Shown here in pieces: positions 22,213-31,136 of a stretch of 37,806 nucleotides of DNA (its first letter is position 1; every line of letters begins with the position of its first letter). The notes beneath the pieces are model-generated. The model saw only the letters and a list, made by a program, of their open reading frames with translations, had not been told where the DNA came from and ran no database searches. The stretch comes from JAKQEM01 sp964391185 (lineage in GTDB: Bacteria; Patescibacteriota; Gracilibacteria; Peribacterales; Peribacteraceae), in assembly GCA_964391185.1 (NCBI GenBank), contig CAYMIX010000010.1, positions 1-37,806 of the forward strand, read 5' to 3'. The translations under genes and the position numbers were made by a program.

Positions 22213-23612
22213 TAGTAGACCTCCAAGATAATGCGATTCACGTCTATCGACGCAGCGACCGCTGTGGCGTTGTTGTTCAGGTGCAGCGAAGGGCTGAGCA
22301 TGTTCGTGTTAGCCGGAATTGACGTTCCTGCGGTGCCAACGATTTCGCCGTAAGAGTGCAGATTAGCAATCTCGGCCCAGACGTGATAGCGGACCTTCGT
22401 CGGCGTCAGCGGCGAGCACCACAGCTCACAGCTGTAGACTTCGCCAAGATTGGCATTAATCGGAAAGCTTGCGCCAAGGTCAATGGGCGTCTGCGCCGTG
22501 CCACCAGCGCAGTAGACTTGCAGGTTATTGCTGCTCGCAATGCGCCCAAAGCCGATTTGATTTATCTGCGCGGCAAAGTCGACGTTACCGGGGCCGCTTA
22601 GCGAATTGCGCACTCCGATGAAGTGACGTGCGCCGCTGGTCGTGTCGCCGTTTGCGTAGCGTGCGAAGAAGTAGAACCCGCCATTGACGCCGTCGCCAGT
22701 TGAACAAAAGTAGTAGCTCGTGCTGGATAGGCCATAGGACGTGCTACCGGCTGCAGCAGCCGTGGAATATTTCAGCCTTGCCGCGCGCGTCACACGACTC
22801 GTGGTTGCCGGTGTCGTGAGCGAGACGGTGCCGGCATTCGACCACCCTAGTCCACCGACCGCTACAAACGACGTATTGCCAGGAGTTGCATTCCAAGCGT
22901 AGCGCTGTGTTGTCGCTGACGACACTTCAAGGCCGCCACGCAGACCATCTTGGTCGACCGTCGACAACGTGCGCCGCGCATTGCGTGCTACGAACGCCGT
23001 GAGTGCATCTACGGCTGGCGTTGCTGGCGCGTCCGTGTACGCAATCTGTGCGTTGCCGTCAGTGTCCGCTGTGACCTTCGTCGAGACGAATGCATTTGTC
23101 AGCCCTAGGCCTGCCTTCGCAGTTGTCACGCCAGTGGCAACCGGCACGGCTGTAGCGCCGCTGAAGTTCGCCAGAAACGTTTGGTCTGCCTGCGCCGCAA
23201 GTGACGTGCTTCCTCCTCCACCGCCTCCACCTCCACCGGTGTATTTGATTTCGCCGCTGGCATTGTGCAGCGTAAGGCCTGCCTCGGTGAGTTCCAGGCG
23301 CTCCGCTGCAGCCAGTGGATAAGGGCCAGCAATCGGCACGGTCACCGCGCCGAGCTGCTTCGACAGCGTCACCGTAATTGTGTCGGTGTCGGCGTTACTC
23401 AGCGTGACAGCTTTGATTTTGCGCGTGATGCCTGCTGCGAGCGGTGCGCGCACAATCGTCAGATTGCCAGCCGCTGACGCTTGGCCGGCATCGCTTCCTG
23501 GCGCGTAGCCAATGCCGTCGCGCTGGTCAATCTCGACCCATTCGGCGGCCCAATTGACCGAGCCACCAGCTGACAGCGTCAGCACGAGCGCGTGGTTTTG
23601 GCTCGTGAGCAT
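22212..23612 (-). CDS. tail fibre protein with polyglycine hinge
   Basis: Protein of 466 aa from the ATG at 23612. An N-terminal beta domain of about 130 residues is joined by nine consecutive glycines (encoded at 23211-23237) to a C-terminal part with strands and a ConA-like look (GGFYFFARYANGDTTSGARHF, VRYHVWAEI). Likely a virion-anchored fibre whose glycine hinge gives flexibility. TGATG overlap with the 54-codon gene before it. Confidence 0.65.
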   Translation of the reverse strand: MLTSQNHALVLTLSAGGSVNWAAEWVEIDQRDGIGYAPGSDAGQASAAGNLTIVRAPLAAGITRKIKAVTLSNADTDTITVTLSKQLGAVTVPIAGPYPLAAAERLELTEAGLTLHNASGEIKYTGGGGGGGGGSTSLAAQADQTFLANFSGATAVPVATGVTTAKAGLGLTNAFVSTKVTADTDGNAQIAYTDAPATPAVDALTAFVARNARRTLSTVDQDGLRGGLEVSSATTQRYAWNATPGNTSFVAVGGLGWSNAGTVSLTTPATTSRVTRAARLKYSTAAAAGSTSYGLSSTSYYFCSTGDGVNGGFYFFARYANGDTTSGARHFIGVRNSLSGPGNVDFAAQINQIGFGRIASSNNLQVYCAGGTAQTPIDLGASFPINANLGEVYSCELWCSPLTPTKVRYHVWAEIANLHSYGEIVGTAGTSIPANTNMLSPSLHLNNNATAVAASIDVNRIILEVY

Positions 23613-23776
23613 CACGCGAGTAGCTCCTGAATTGCGAGCACCTCGGTTGCGGTAAGCTGTGAGCGCTTTTCAAGGCGCGCAATCGACTCCGAGGCCTGCG
23701 AAATCGCGCGGTCAACGGACACTTGACCCGTCTGCTGCGGCTTAAGCTGCGGCTTGAGCTGCGGCCGCTTAGTCAA
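23612..23776 (-). CDS. 54-aa coupled small protein (TTG start)
   Basis: From TTG at 23776, which overlaps the adaptor stop (TTGA), to TGA at 23612-23614, which overlaps the next ATG (TGATG). It encodes 54 aa with a QLKPQLKPQ repeat followed by a helical part (AISQASESIARLEKRSQLT, then EVLAIQELLA). It fills an otherwise empty 157-base gap between two structural genes, with coupling on both sides. Probably a small head-tail or fibre accessory protein; family unknown. Confidence 0.6.
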   Translation of the reverse strand: MTKRPQLKPQLKPQQTGQVSVDRAISQASESIARLEKRSQLTATEVLAIQELLA

Positions 23777-24447
23777 CGCCACGGTTCACCGCCTTCGTCA
23801 ATGTCAGTGCCAGGCTGTGGGATTAGGTAGAATGGCTCGGCGCCACGCCGGTCAAGCGAAGACTTGATGCGAGCCGACAGGCGCACGATATCCGCGTCTA
23901 CTTCTGTGGTTGGCAGTTTGTGGCGCACCAGGCACTTGCGCAAGGCGTGGCAAATCACAAGGTCCTCAAACCCGTTGATGCCGTCCCATGTCTGGGAGTC
24001 GTCGCTGAGTACGGCCGCGCAAGGCCAGTAGTAGATTGCGATATCGAGATAGGCGGCAGGTGGCGAGGGCGGCGAGGGGTGAATTACCAGTTCGCTCGTA
24101 GTCTCGCGATAGCGATAATTGCCAGCTGAAACCGTCGAGCGCATTAGATGCGTGCGCTCCAAGTCAACGCGCTTCAGCTCGTAAATATCGCTACCGTCGG
24201 TGAGTTCGACCTTGCGCAGCTTGTAGAAATTCCCAGGCAGCGCAAAGTGACTTTCGTCGGTAGCGGAAAGCGGAACGTAAGTAAGATAGCGGTCGTCGTT
24301 CGAGTTAACGAACAGGTCCCACACGTCAGCGATTGCAGCGTTGATAAAGCTGTTAAGCAATGCGTCGGTGATGTCGGCGCTGCGCTCGTAAGAGCCCAGT
24401 TGCCGCACACGTTCGCGCATGTCTGCAAGAGTTAACGTGCGGGCCAC
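23773..24447 (-). CDS. head-tail adaptor protein
   Basis: Protein of 224 aa. A helical N terminus (TLADMRERVRQLG, ITDALLNSFINAAIADVWDLF) precedes a beta insertion (FYKLRKVELTDGS, LVIHPSPP) and a C-terminal helical segment with DLVICHALRKCLVRHKLP, a layout shared by podovirus adaptor/gp4/gp11-type proteins that dock on the portal. It lies downstream of portal, scaffold and coat. GTG start two bases after the stop of the upstream gene. Confidence 0.7.
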   Translation of the reverse strand: MARTLTLADMRERVRQLGSYERSADITDALLNSFINAAIADVWDLFVNSNDDRYLTYVPLSATDESHFALPGNFYKLRKVELTDGSDIYELKRVDLERTHLMRSTVSAGNYRYRETTSELVIHPSPPSPPAAYLDIAIYYWPCAAVLSDDSQTWDGINGFEDLVICHALRKCLVRHKLPTTEVDADIVRLSARIKSSLDRRGAEPFYLIPQPGTDIDEGGEPWR

Positions 24448-24449
24448 GA

Positions 24450-24827
24450 TTAGACCCCTAGCTTGGCTTGCACGAGCAAGCGCAAGGTGTCGCCAGTGGT
24501 CAAGTCAGCTGCAACGCCGCTGACGTTGTACGCTTGCACGCTAATCGTGCCAGCAGATACTGACCACGACGTCACTTGCACGCGCTTACCGTCGGAGCCG
24601 ACAACCATTGGATCGATATGCACAAAGCTTGGGAATTTCTCCTTTAGCGTGATGACATATGTTCCCGTACCGCTGCGCGTTGCGCTGGCGGCAAAGTTGT
24701 CAGCTGCGGTAATGACGGTCGTCGCGGGAATCGTCGGAGCCGAAGCGCCAGCGCCGACGACGGCAGCCACAAAGTCGATTTTCTCGACGTGCATCGAAGA
24801 CGTGGCGTAGTGTGAACGAGTAGGCAT
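24450..24827 (-). CDS. small head protein, possible decoration protein
   Basis: Protein of 125 aa, Thr/Ala/Val-rich and beta-strand-like (TRSGTGTYVITLKEKFPSF, VQVTSWSVSAGTISVQAY). Directly downstream of the major capsid gene, the usual place of capsid-stabilising or head-fibre proteins. AAAGGAAAG precedes the ATG at 24827. No family recognised with certainty. Confidence 0.6.
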   Translation of the reverse strand: MPTRSHYATSSMHVEKIDFVAAVVGAGASAPTIPATTVITAADNFAASATRSGTGTYVITLKEKFPSFVHIDPMVVGSDGKRVQVTSWSVSAGTISVQAYNVSGVAADLTTGDTLRLLVQAKLGV

Positions 24828-24842
24828 GGCGCTTTCCTTTGC

Positions 24843-26084
24843 TTAGGGCAGCAACGCAACGCAGGTGTTACCTGGTGCGCTGCAGCTGAGATTGAAGTAG
24901 CCGCCGATGCGCGACTCAAAGCCGTCGGCCGTCGGCGATTGGTAGATTTTCGAGCCCATGCGGGTCGTGATGAATCCTGGTAGCTCGCCAGCGCTAAATA
25001 GCGTCCAAGTATCAATCTTGGTCGCAATGATGCGCTTATATGGGCACGCGCTGTCGAAGTAGATTTTGACGTTGTCGCCGTTAAGATTTACTTCGTAGCA
25101 GCTGATTCCGATCGAGGCGACCTTGGAACCGTCGCTTCCTGAAGCCTGGGAGATTACCCAGCGACCCTCAAGTTGTTTCGACAATGTCGCACCTTGCAAC
25201 GGGTGCATCAAAATCGTGTCAGCGTGCAGGCCGAGGTTGTTCAGCGATGCAACCATGTCGACAAGACCGTTGCTCAATGAGCGGCCATCGGTCATGTCAA
25301 CGCGCAGGCCGCCGAGATATTCCGGCTCAACGGTGCGGTCGACACCATAGAAGAGCGTTGCCGACGGTGCCGCGTCTGGGCACCAATCGCTGATGCCGCT
25401 CATTGCGAGACCCGCATCGCCGTCGAGAAAGATATAATCGTTGGCCGCTGCGGCCGCAATGCCGGTGCTGATGTTCGCGGTCGTGGTAATCGTCGCCGAC
25501 GTCCCCGAGCGCGTTACCGATGCAACGGTGAGCGAACCGGAGCGCAACGAAGAACCATCGGCGTTTGCCGAGAGCTTGATTACGTCACCCTGGCGCACGG
25601 CCCACACGCCTGCTGGGTCGTCGATGGTCATCGAGGTCGTAGCAAAGCTGGTGTTGGTCATGCGCGCAAACGAGCCACCTGCGCCGCGATAGAGACGGAA
25701 GTTGAGGTAAGCCATCTCGCTCTTCATGCCGGCATCGAGGTCACCCATTGCTGAGTAGAGCGAATCTTCGTCACCGCGCAGCGACGCTTCAATTGCTTCG
25801 TTGTCGAGCTTGATTACGCGGTAGTGCTTCTTGCGAGTTACGTCGAACGCCTTGAAGTCCGATTGCACTCCGGTCGCTGCAAGCGCAGTGGCAAAGGTCG
25901 ACGAACCGCCGCCAGGCATAGCGATTTGAATTGGCTGGCGCCAATGCTTGCCGCCGATCATGCGCGTGCGGCCGTTCTTCTTTACGAGATTGTAAAAGAC
26001 GTTTTCGCGAGACGAGAGATTTTCAAATGATTTCGCGTAGCGAATTTTCAAGACTGGATCGAGACTGGTTAAATCGGTGCCCAT
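24843..26084 (-). CDS. major capsid protein
   Basis: Protein of 413 aa. It lies just after a scaffold-like gene and before the adaptor. The pattern (TSLDPVLKIRYAKSFENLS at the start, then KHWRQPIQIAMPGGGSSTF, later HPLQGATLSKQLEGRW and ATKIDTWTLFSAGELPGF) fits HK97-fold coat proteins of podoviruses. GGAG lies just upstream of its ATG. Probably processed or expanded during maturation like other coat proteins; no protease gene is recognised nearby. Confidence 0.8.
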   Translation of the reverse strand: MGTDLTSLDPVLKIRYAKSFENLSSRENVFYNLVKKNGRTRMIGGKHWRQPIQIAMPGGGSSTFATALAATGVQSDFKAFDVTRKKHYRVIKLDNEAIEASLRGDEDSLYSAMGDLDAGMKSEMAYLNFRLYRGAGGSFARMTNTSFATTSMTIDDPAGVWAVRQGDVIKLSANADGSSLRSGSLTVASVTRSGTSATITTTANISTGIAAAAANDYIFLDGDAGLAMSGISDWCPDAAPSATLFYGVDRTVEPEYLGGLRVDMTDGRSLSNGLVDMVASLNNLGLHADTILMHPLQGATLSKQLEGRWVISQASGSDGSKVASIGISCYEVNLNGDNVKIYFDSACPYKRIIATKIDTWTLFSAGELPGFITTRMGSKIYQSPTADGFESRIGGYFNLSCSAPGNTCVALLP

Positions 26085-26099
26085 GGCACGCTCCTTTCG

Positions 26100-27128
26100 T
26101 TATCGTGCGTCGTCGCCAAGGCGGTCGAGCACGTGCTTGCGATACGCGAGCCGAACGCGTTCTTCGTGTGAGAGTTTTGATTCGTCGACGGTCGGCTTAG
26201 GTGCCGTTGACGGTGCAGTGACCACGCGATTGCTGAGTGTCTTGCCGGCTGCCGGTGCCTTGGCTCCCTGGGTGACACTCGCTTGCTGCGTGGTTTGCGG
26301 CAGCTTCAGGCGTGACCACTTGGCTTGTTGGGCCTCGTATTCGCGCTTGAGTTTGTCATTTACGATTTGCGCTGCACGCTCAAGGTCTGGTTGTTGCCCA
26401 GATGCGTGCAGCTCTTTGACCGTGGCCCAGACAGCGCTAGGCGCGTCTTCGGCGGCTAAAAACGGGAAGCGGTCAGTGTGCGATTTCAGCGTGTCCGCAA
26501 TCGACACTACCGCTGCACGCTCTTTCTCTTGTTGTGCGAACGCCGCACGCTCTTTCGCGAGCGACTCACGCTCCTTGGCCGTCAGTGCTTGCTGGGCCTT
26601 AACCATGCGCACCGCGCGCTTGCTTTCAAGGCGCGTACGATGGGCGTCGTCGGCCTGCACACCGAGCACGGACGTGCTCAACTCGGTTACCAGGTCCGTG
26701 AGTTCGTTGGCCAGCTCAGCGTCGGACTCGATGCCGCTCAACTGCTTGACCAGCTCACGAATCGTCTGTGCTGGCGCCTCAGCGTAACGCATGCGCCTGT
26801 CATAATCGTCACCCAGCTTAGACTCGCGCTCCGCAAGAGCACGCTCGCGCTGCTCAAGCTCGGCGGCCTTGGTCTCGAAATACTCAGCGCGTTCATCTTT
26901 GGCAGGTTCTGCCTGCGCGGCCGCCACTGCCTCAGGCTGCGCCTGCGCCTCTTGCTCTGGCTCGACATCGGCAGGCGCCAAGTCGTCTTCGTCGATATCA
27001 CGCGCCTTCGCCTGCTCACGCAACTTTGCCATTGCGGCTGCCATTGCGGCACCGGTGTCGACGGCGTCTTGGACTGGCTCGCTGGCCTCGGCTTCTGCTC
27101 TACTGATTTCAGATTCTTCGCTGGTCAC
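26100..27128 (-). CDS. scaffolding protein
   Basis: Protein of 342 aa, highly charged and almost wholly helical: an acidic N terminus rich in Glu/Ala/Gln, long coiled coils (KAAELEQRERALAERESKLG, KAQQALTAKERESLAKERA) and a basic C-terminal helix (LSHEERVRLAYRKHVLDRL), the coat-binding pattern of scaffolds. GTGA overlap with the portal gene, just before the coat gene. No protease motif seen. Confidence 0.75.
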   Translation of the reverse strand: MTSEESEISRAEAEASEPVQDAVDTGAAMAAAMAKLREQAKARDIDEDDLAPADVEPEQEAQAQPEAVAAAQAEPAKDERAEYFETKAAELEQRERALAERESKLGDDYDRRMRYAEAPAQTIRELVKQLSGIESDAELANELTDLVTELSTSVLGVQADDAHRTRLESKRAVRMVKAQQALTAKERESLAKERAAFAQQEKERAAVVSIADTLKSHTDRFPFLAAEDAPSAVWATVKELHASGQQPDLERAAQIVNDKLKREYEAQQAKWSRLKLPQTTQQASVTQGAKAPAAGKTLSNRVVTAPSTAPKPTVDESKLSHEERVRLAYRKHVLDRLGDDAR

Positions 27129-28966
27129 ATTAGACCTGGGCCGGGCATGCCTGGGGCCGGCACTGGGGCCGCTGGTGCGGCAGGTTGGAGCGCTGCAAGC
27201 GGGTCGCCGCCTGCAGGGGGTAAAGGTGGGCCGCCGACGGGCGAAGGGGGAGCGCCGCTGGACGTTTGGTCTACAGCTGCCAGCAAGCCCAAAAATTGAC
27301 GATATCGCTCTAGCACTTCCTCGGGAGCGTCTTCTGCGATTGCCTGCGCATACTCACCCTGGACCATCTTCTTGACCGTCGAGCCGAGCCCCGGGACATG
27401 CGGGTCCGGGGCCACGTCGAGCAGTGGAATCTCAGGGTCAGCGAGCTTTGAGCACAGCGCGCGCGCGTAGTTGTACGGACCGAGCATAGAGCGATTGGCG
27501 CGTGCCAGGTCAGGCTCGCTAAATAGTGCCGCTGTCTGCGTCGGGTCTTGCAGTAGACCGCTGTCGGCGAGCTCCTTGACCGTCGACAGCTTGCCAGCGC
27601 GCGTGTCAGGCAAGAAATTGACCGCCTCTACCTTAAGCGTGTACTCGCCTTCGTCGACGCGTACGCGGCTCCAATCGATTTCGTTAATCCACTTCGCTTT
27701 TTTGCGCCGTGGCATCGATGAGTCAGCGGCTATTGCGCGCGCCTCGTCGATAATCAGGCGCCCAAGGTCCACGCGGGCATGCGCGTACTGCAATTCGAGC
27801 TGTGAAAAGCGGTCGCTTTCCAAGTCGTACATCGTATCAAGCGCTTTGCCGCTGGCATTGCTGCCCAGCGGATTCTTCGACGATGCCGATGCTTGGGACA
27901 CACCAGAAATCTGATATGCCTGTTCAAGTAGAAAATTCAAGTATTGCGTGAGCTGCGGACTGACTGGATTCGGCGCCACAAACGCAGGCGCTGGGCCATC
28001 TGTCTCGACAACCTTGACCTGCTTGGCGCGCAACTCAGTCTTGTTAATATTGGCACCACGCGGCAAGAAGATAGTCAGCCCACCGACCGCGTCCATATTG
28101 TGCTGAATTTGCGCAAAAGTCTCATCAACCTTTTGCTGAATCGCTGACAGTTGCTCGACGAGACCTTGCCCCCAGAAACCACTGCCAACGGCCGGTGGTT
28201 GGTAGTGCATGAACACGAACGGGAACACCGCGCGCGTGTATTCTTCGTCGAGAAGCGTAGCACCGCGCACGGCAATCACATGGCGGCCCTCATCGTCGCC
28301 GCATGGCAAGCGCCAGGCTTCGAGTACTTCAACGCAGTCTTCTTGCCCTTGCACGTCAATGCTTGACGTTGGCGCATTCGGCGCGCGCATCACTTCTTCC
28401 TCTTTGTCCTCGAAGAGTTCCTCAAGCACTGCACGCGGCACAATGCGATAACGCGCCATCGTCTTAGGGTCGCCGTACTTCGCATCGCGCGGGTCAATGA
28501 CAATCTCAGCGCGTGGCACTTCCTCGACAGTGATGTCACCACCGTCGCGCACTACCTGCATCACACCACTGCCACGAATCAAAGCACTGCGCAGGAATAG
28601 CGGAGTGGCGCGCTCAATGGCCGAGTGACCAATCTTGGTGCGCACAACGTCGCTAACTTTCTCAGCGTAGCGTTGTTCGTCCCAGCTTGCATTCTCTGCC
28701 GTGATTGCTGGCATCGGTCGACGCTTGCCGATGCGTGATACGAGCGTGTTAACTATTGAGCCAATCACATTTAGGCGCGCATTCTCACGCAGCGCCGTTA
28801 CCGTACGCAGCACCGAGGAGTCGCCATTAGCCAGTGGCCGATTCAGATAAATAGCGTCGGCAATCGCATCGAACAAGTCATATTCTTTGCGCTGCGTATC
28901 GAGCAGCTCGAACCATGCCCACAGCTCGCGATGCGGCTCGGTGTCCTGGCAATACCAGGCTTTCAC
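27125..28966 (-). CDS. portal protein
   Basis: Protein of 613 aa of podovirus portal type: a helical N terminus (WFELLDTQRKEYDLFDAIAD), a core with IGSIVNTLVSRIG, then EVPRAEIVIDPRDAKYGDP and the stem region FWGQGLVEQLSAIQQKVDETF, VSPQLTQYLNFLLEQAYQISG. The last about 50 residues are Pro/Gly/Ala-rich. It forms the dodecameric DNA channel and docks terminase. GTGA overlap with the small gene upstream. Confidence 0.85.
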   Translation of the reverse strand: MKAWYCQDTEPHRELWAWFELLDTQRKEYDLFDAIADAIYLNRPLANGDSSVLRTVTALRENARLNVIGSIVNTLVSRIGKRRPMPAITAENASWDEQRYAEKVSDVVRTKIGHSAIERATPLFLRSALIRGSGVMQVVRDGGDITVEEVPRAEIVIDPRDAKYGDPKTMARYRIVPRAVLEELFEDKEEEVMRAPNAPTSSIDVQGQEDCVEVLEAWRLPCGDDEGRHVIAVRGATLLDEEYTRAVFPFVFMHYQPPAVGSGFWGQGLVEQLSAIQQKVDETFAQIQHNMDAVGGLTIFLPRGANINKTELRAKQVKVVETDGPAPAFVAPNPVSPQLTQYLNFLLEQAYQISGVSQASASSKNPLGSNASGKALDTMYDLESDRFSQLELQYAHARVDLGRLIIDEARAIAADSSMPRRKKAKWINEIDWSRVRVDEGEYTLKVEAVNFLPDTRAGKLSTVKELADSGLLQDPTQTAALFSEPDLARANRSMLGPYNYARALCSKLADPEIPLLDVAPDPHVPGLGSTVKKMVQGEYAQAIAEDAPEEVLERYRQFLGLLAAVDQTSSGAPPSPVGGPPLPPAGGDPLAALQPAAPAAPVPAPGMPGPGLM

Positions 28967-29235
28967 TCGTCGAGATTTTGCGCGTCTTCAGCCGCAGCTT
29001 TAGCAAATTGACGATAACGCTCGCCGCCGAAGCGCTCAAGTAGCGATTCAGTGAGTTCGACAGTGGCGGAGTCCTTGCGCTTCACATCAGAAGCGCGTAC
29101 GCCTGCAAACTCAAGGCGCAGGCCGTGCACTTCGACGGCAGAAGGTAACAAGCTGTGCTCACGCGCCAACGACAACAACTCCGCAATAGCGTCAACGCTA
29201 CCAGCCAAAGATGTTTTCGTCGTTGAGTCGCTCAT
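28963..29235 (-). CDS. small hypothetical protein between terminase and portal
   Basis: Protein of 90 aa. An acidic helical protein (SVDAIAELLSLAREHSLLP, ESLLERFGGERYRQFAKAAAED) with a short beta segment (VEVHGLRLEFAGV). Its start overlaps the terminase end by 38 bases and its stop overlaps the portal start. Common phage position for small head-assembly proteins; function unknown. Confidence 0.65.
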   Translation of the reverse strand: MSDSTTKTSLAGSVDAIAELLSLAREHSLLPSAVEVHGLRLEFAGVRASDVKRKDSATVELTESLLERFGGERYRQFAKAAAEDAQNLDE

Positions 29236-30784
29236 GCGTTGCCTCTTCCATTTCGGCTTCTTCTTGCGAAGCCCACGCAGCGGTTCCCACAGTAGGCTTA
29301 GCTATCTCTGGCAGAAATCGCAAATGGTACGTGTGACGGTGCGCGTACAAGCCGGCATCGCTGCAGTGATTTTCAGTGGTTGGGTCTTCTATCAGTTTTC
29401 CCGTAGCACTTAGCGTGGAAGCCCACTGATGCTCACTCCACTCTTTCAAGAGTGCTGAATCTTCGCGCAGCTTGATGCGTGTCTGCAGGATATCGGAGTT
29501 CACGTGCTCAATTGAGCCGTGCTTATTCTGCTTCTCTGCCTCAATAATCGGTGCGCCGTAGCGCTGCACCCACTGCCTTGACCAGCCCGCCACGACTTGC
29601 TTGCCGCCGCCGCCAGCGTCGGCAACTACCACGCTAACGCCACATGCGTCGCGTACTTCTTGGAGCATGGCCACCTGGCTGTCGCTGTCCACTTCGTGCT
29701 GCTTGTAACTGCAGACTTCGTAAAGACACGGGTCGTTCGGTGCCCATGCCCACAACACAAAAGCGAAAGGGTCCGGCGAGTAGCCGAGGTCGACGCCGAG
29801 CACAAGGAAGTACTCGCCGCTGAACGGCAAGTCTGCGAGCGCGGCCTTGATATCCGGGAAGCCGTTTGGCAATCGTCGCACTGGTGCGTACGTGACGCGA
29901 TTCAGCGGCACGCGATGCAGCGCGTAGACATAATTGGCGTCTTCTTTGACCCATTCGCCGAGCGCTTCGCGTCTGATTGCCGGAGAGTCAAGCGGCGCTG
30001 CCTCTGGCCCACCAAGTAGCGTTTGCAGACCGACTACGCCACGCTTCCAACGCTCGTCGTGGTCCTTGCCAAAGAACGGATTGTGCAGCATTGACCAACG
30101 GTGCAAGGTCCACTGCTTATCGCGCTTCTCATCGCTGCGTGTTGCGTCGTAGAAGATGCCGACCGTGTTGCGCACTGGCGTTCCTGTCAGCAAGAACGAG
30201 CCATTGTAATCGAGCAGCGTAGGCATCAGTACGCTGCGAATCGTGTCCGTCAGCTTTGGCGGAATCTTCTGGGCTTCGTCCCACCAAATACGGTGGAATG
30301 GATTACCAAGCGCTTTGCGCACACCGCGCTCGTCGTCGGCGCCAATCAAGTAAATCCAGCTATCAATGTCCGGAATGTGGATGGTTAGCTCGGTCTCGTT
30401 CGTGAGCACCTTGCGCCCAGTCTCGGCCTCGAATTGCTGCGCTAACCAAAACATGCCGTCGGCCTTGGAGCCGTGCCACGCCAGGCGCTTGCACTCGGCG
30501 CGTGTTTCGTTAACGTAGAGAAAACGCCCGTGAGGCTGGCGCGCCGCACGATAGAGGAAATCGTGATTGCCACCCGTGGTTTTGCCTGCACGTCGACTAC
30601 ACAGCACAGCCACGAGCTGGGCGGGGTCACTGAATGCGGCCAATTGCTCGGCAAACAGCGTAGCGCGAAAGTCTGGAATCGGCCTGCCCAGTGACCCCGC
30701 CGCGTCGACAATCTTGCGCTTGCGCACGCCGCGACTCTTGGCGAGTGCCTGCAACACTTTGGCGTGACGCTGCGAGAACCACAC
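29198..30784 (-). CDS. terL: terminase large subunit
   Basis: Protein of 528 aa. ATPase motifs: Walker A CSRRAGKTT (residues about 62-70), Walker B RIWWDEA (165-171), coupling motif LLTGTPV (199-204). Nuclease (RNase H-like) acidic residues: LGVDLGYSPD (Asp about 332), VVVADAGGGGK (Asp about 389) and CSDAGLY (Asp about 476). It translocates and cuts concatemeric DNA during packaging. GTG start, joined by TAGTG to the 28-codon gene upstream. The packaging type cannot be told from the sequence alone. Confidence 0.95.
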   Translation of the reverse strand: MWFSQRHAKVLQALAKSRGVRKRKIVDAAGSLGRPIPDFRATLFAEQLAAFSDPAQLVAVLCSRRAGKTTGGNHDFLYRAARQPHGRFLYVNETRAECKRLAWHGSKADGMFWLAQQFEAETGRKVLTNETELTIHIPDIDSWIYLIGADDERGVRKALGNPFHRIWWDEAQKIPPKLTDTIRSVLMPTLLDYNGSFLLTGTPVRNTVGIFYDATRSDEKRDKQWTLHRWSMLHNPFFGKDHDERWKRGVVGLQTLLGGPEAAPLDSPAIRREALGEWVKEDANYVYALHRVPLNRVTYAPVRRLPNGFPDIKAALADLPFSGEYFLVLGVDLGYSPDPFAFVLWAWAPNDPCLYEVCSYKQHEVDSDSQVAMLQEVRDACGVSVVVADAGGGGKQVVAGWSRQWVQRYGAPIIEAEKQNKHGSIEHVNSDILQTRIKLREDSALLKEWSEHQWASTLSATGKLIEDPTTENHCSDAGLYAHRHTYHLRFLPEIAKPTVGTAAWASQEEAEMEEATHERLNDENIFGW

Positions 30785-30870
30785 TAGCGCGGCTCTTTAG
30801 GCTCCAGCGATAGCCACACAAGGAAGGCCAGTAACAACACAATCGCGCCAATCTCGATTAGTAGATTCAT
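30784..30870 (-). CDS. 28-aa membrane micro-protein
   Basis: ATG at 30870 overlaps the stop of the gene upstream (ATGA) and its TAG overlaps the terminase GTG (TAGTG), filling an otherwise empty space exactly. The 28-residue product is one hydrophobic helix (LLIEIGAIVLLLAFLVWLSL) with a short charged tail (EPKEPR), a typical single-pass membrane micro-protein. It could modulate the host membrane, superinfection or lysis. Below the usual gene-calling length, so easy to miss. Confidence 0.6.
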   Translation of the reverse strand: MNLLIEIGAIVLLLAFLVWLSLEPKEPR

Positions 30871-31127
30871 TGGTCATCCTCGACGACGTAAAGAATATTC
30901 GTGAGCGGAATCCGCACGCGCTGGCGACTCCCGCCACTCGATGTCGCTGTTAGCTCGATATGCGTGCCTTTGTCACGTACTTCGCTGGCGTGACCATGCT
31001 TTGTGCGTGACCAGTATTCGATCGATCCAATTGAACCGCACGGCACCGGCCGGCTAAACTGCACAGTGCTGATTGGACTTTTGGGCTGTTTTGCTTCTTG
31101 CTTTGCTTCTTGCTTTGCTTCGCTCAT
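30867..31127 (-). CDS. hypothetical protein with N-terminal EAKQ repeats
   Basis: Protein of 86 aa. After Met-Ser come three EAKQ copies, encoded by a 12-bp tandem repeat (31086-31121), then a beta-rich domain (VPCGSIGSIEYWSRTKHG, HIELTATSSGGSRQRVRIPL, ILYVVED). GGAGA precedes the ATG. No family recognised. The repeat could vary in copy number among relatives. Confidence 0.65.
   Translation of the reverse strand: MSEAKQEAKQEAKQPKSPISTVQFSRPVPCGSIGSIEYWSRTKHGHASEVRDKGTHIELTATSSGGSRQRVRIPLTNILYVVEDDQ
31086..31121 (-). repeat. 12-bp tandem repeat (EAKQ codons)
   Basis: Two identical copies of GAAGCAAAGCAA and one diverged copy (ending AACAG) sit at the 5' end of the gene at 30867-31127. In-frame units keep the reading frame under copy-number change. 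Confidence 0.8.
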
Positions 31128-31136
31128 CTTGTCTCC

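Noticed and set aside
9484..23612. Diversity-generating retroelement acting on tail fibres or tailspike
   Set aside because: No reverse transcriptase gene and no template/variable repeat pair were seen anywhere in the window.
26077..27375. Long plus-strand frames opposite the scaffold and portal genes
   Set aside because: Antisense shadows of GC-rich coding sequence with low-complexity Ser/Arg products and no ribosome binding sites.
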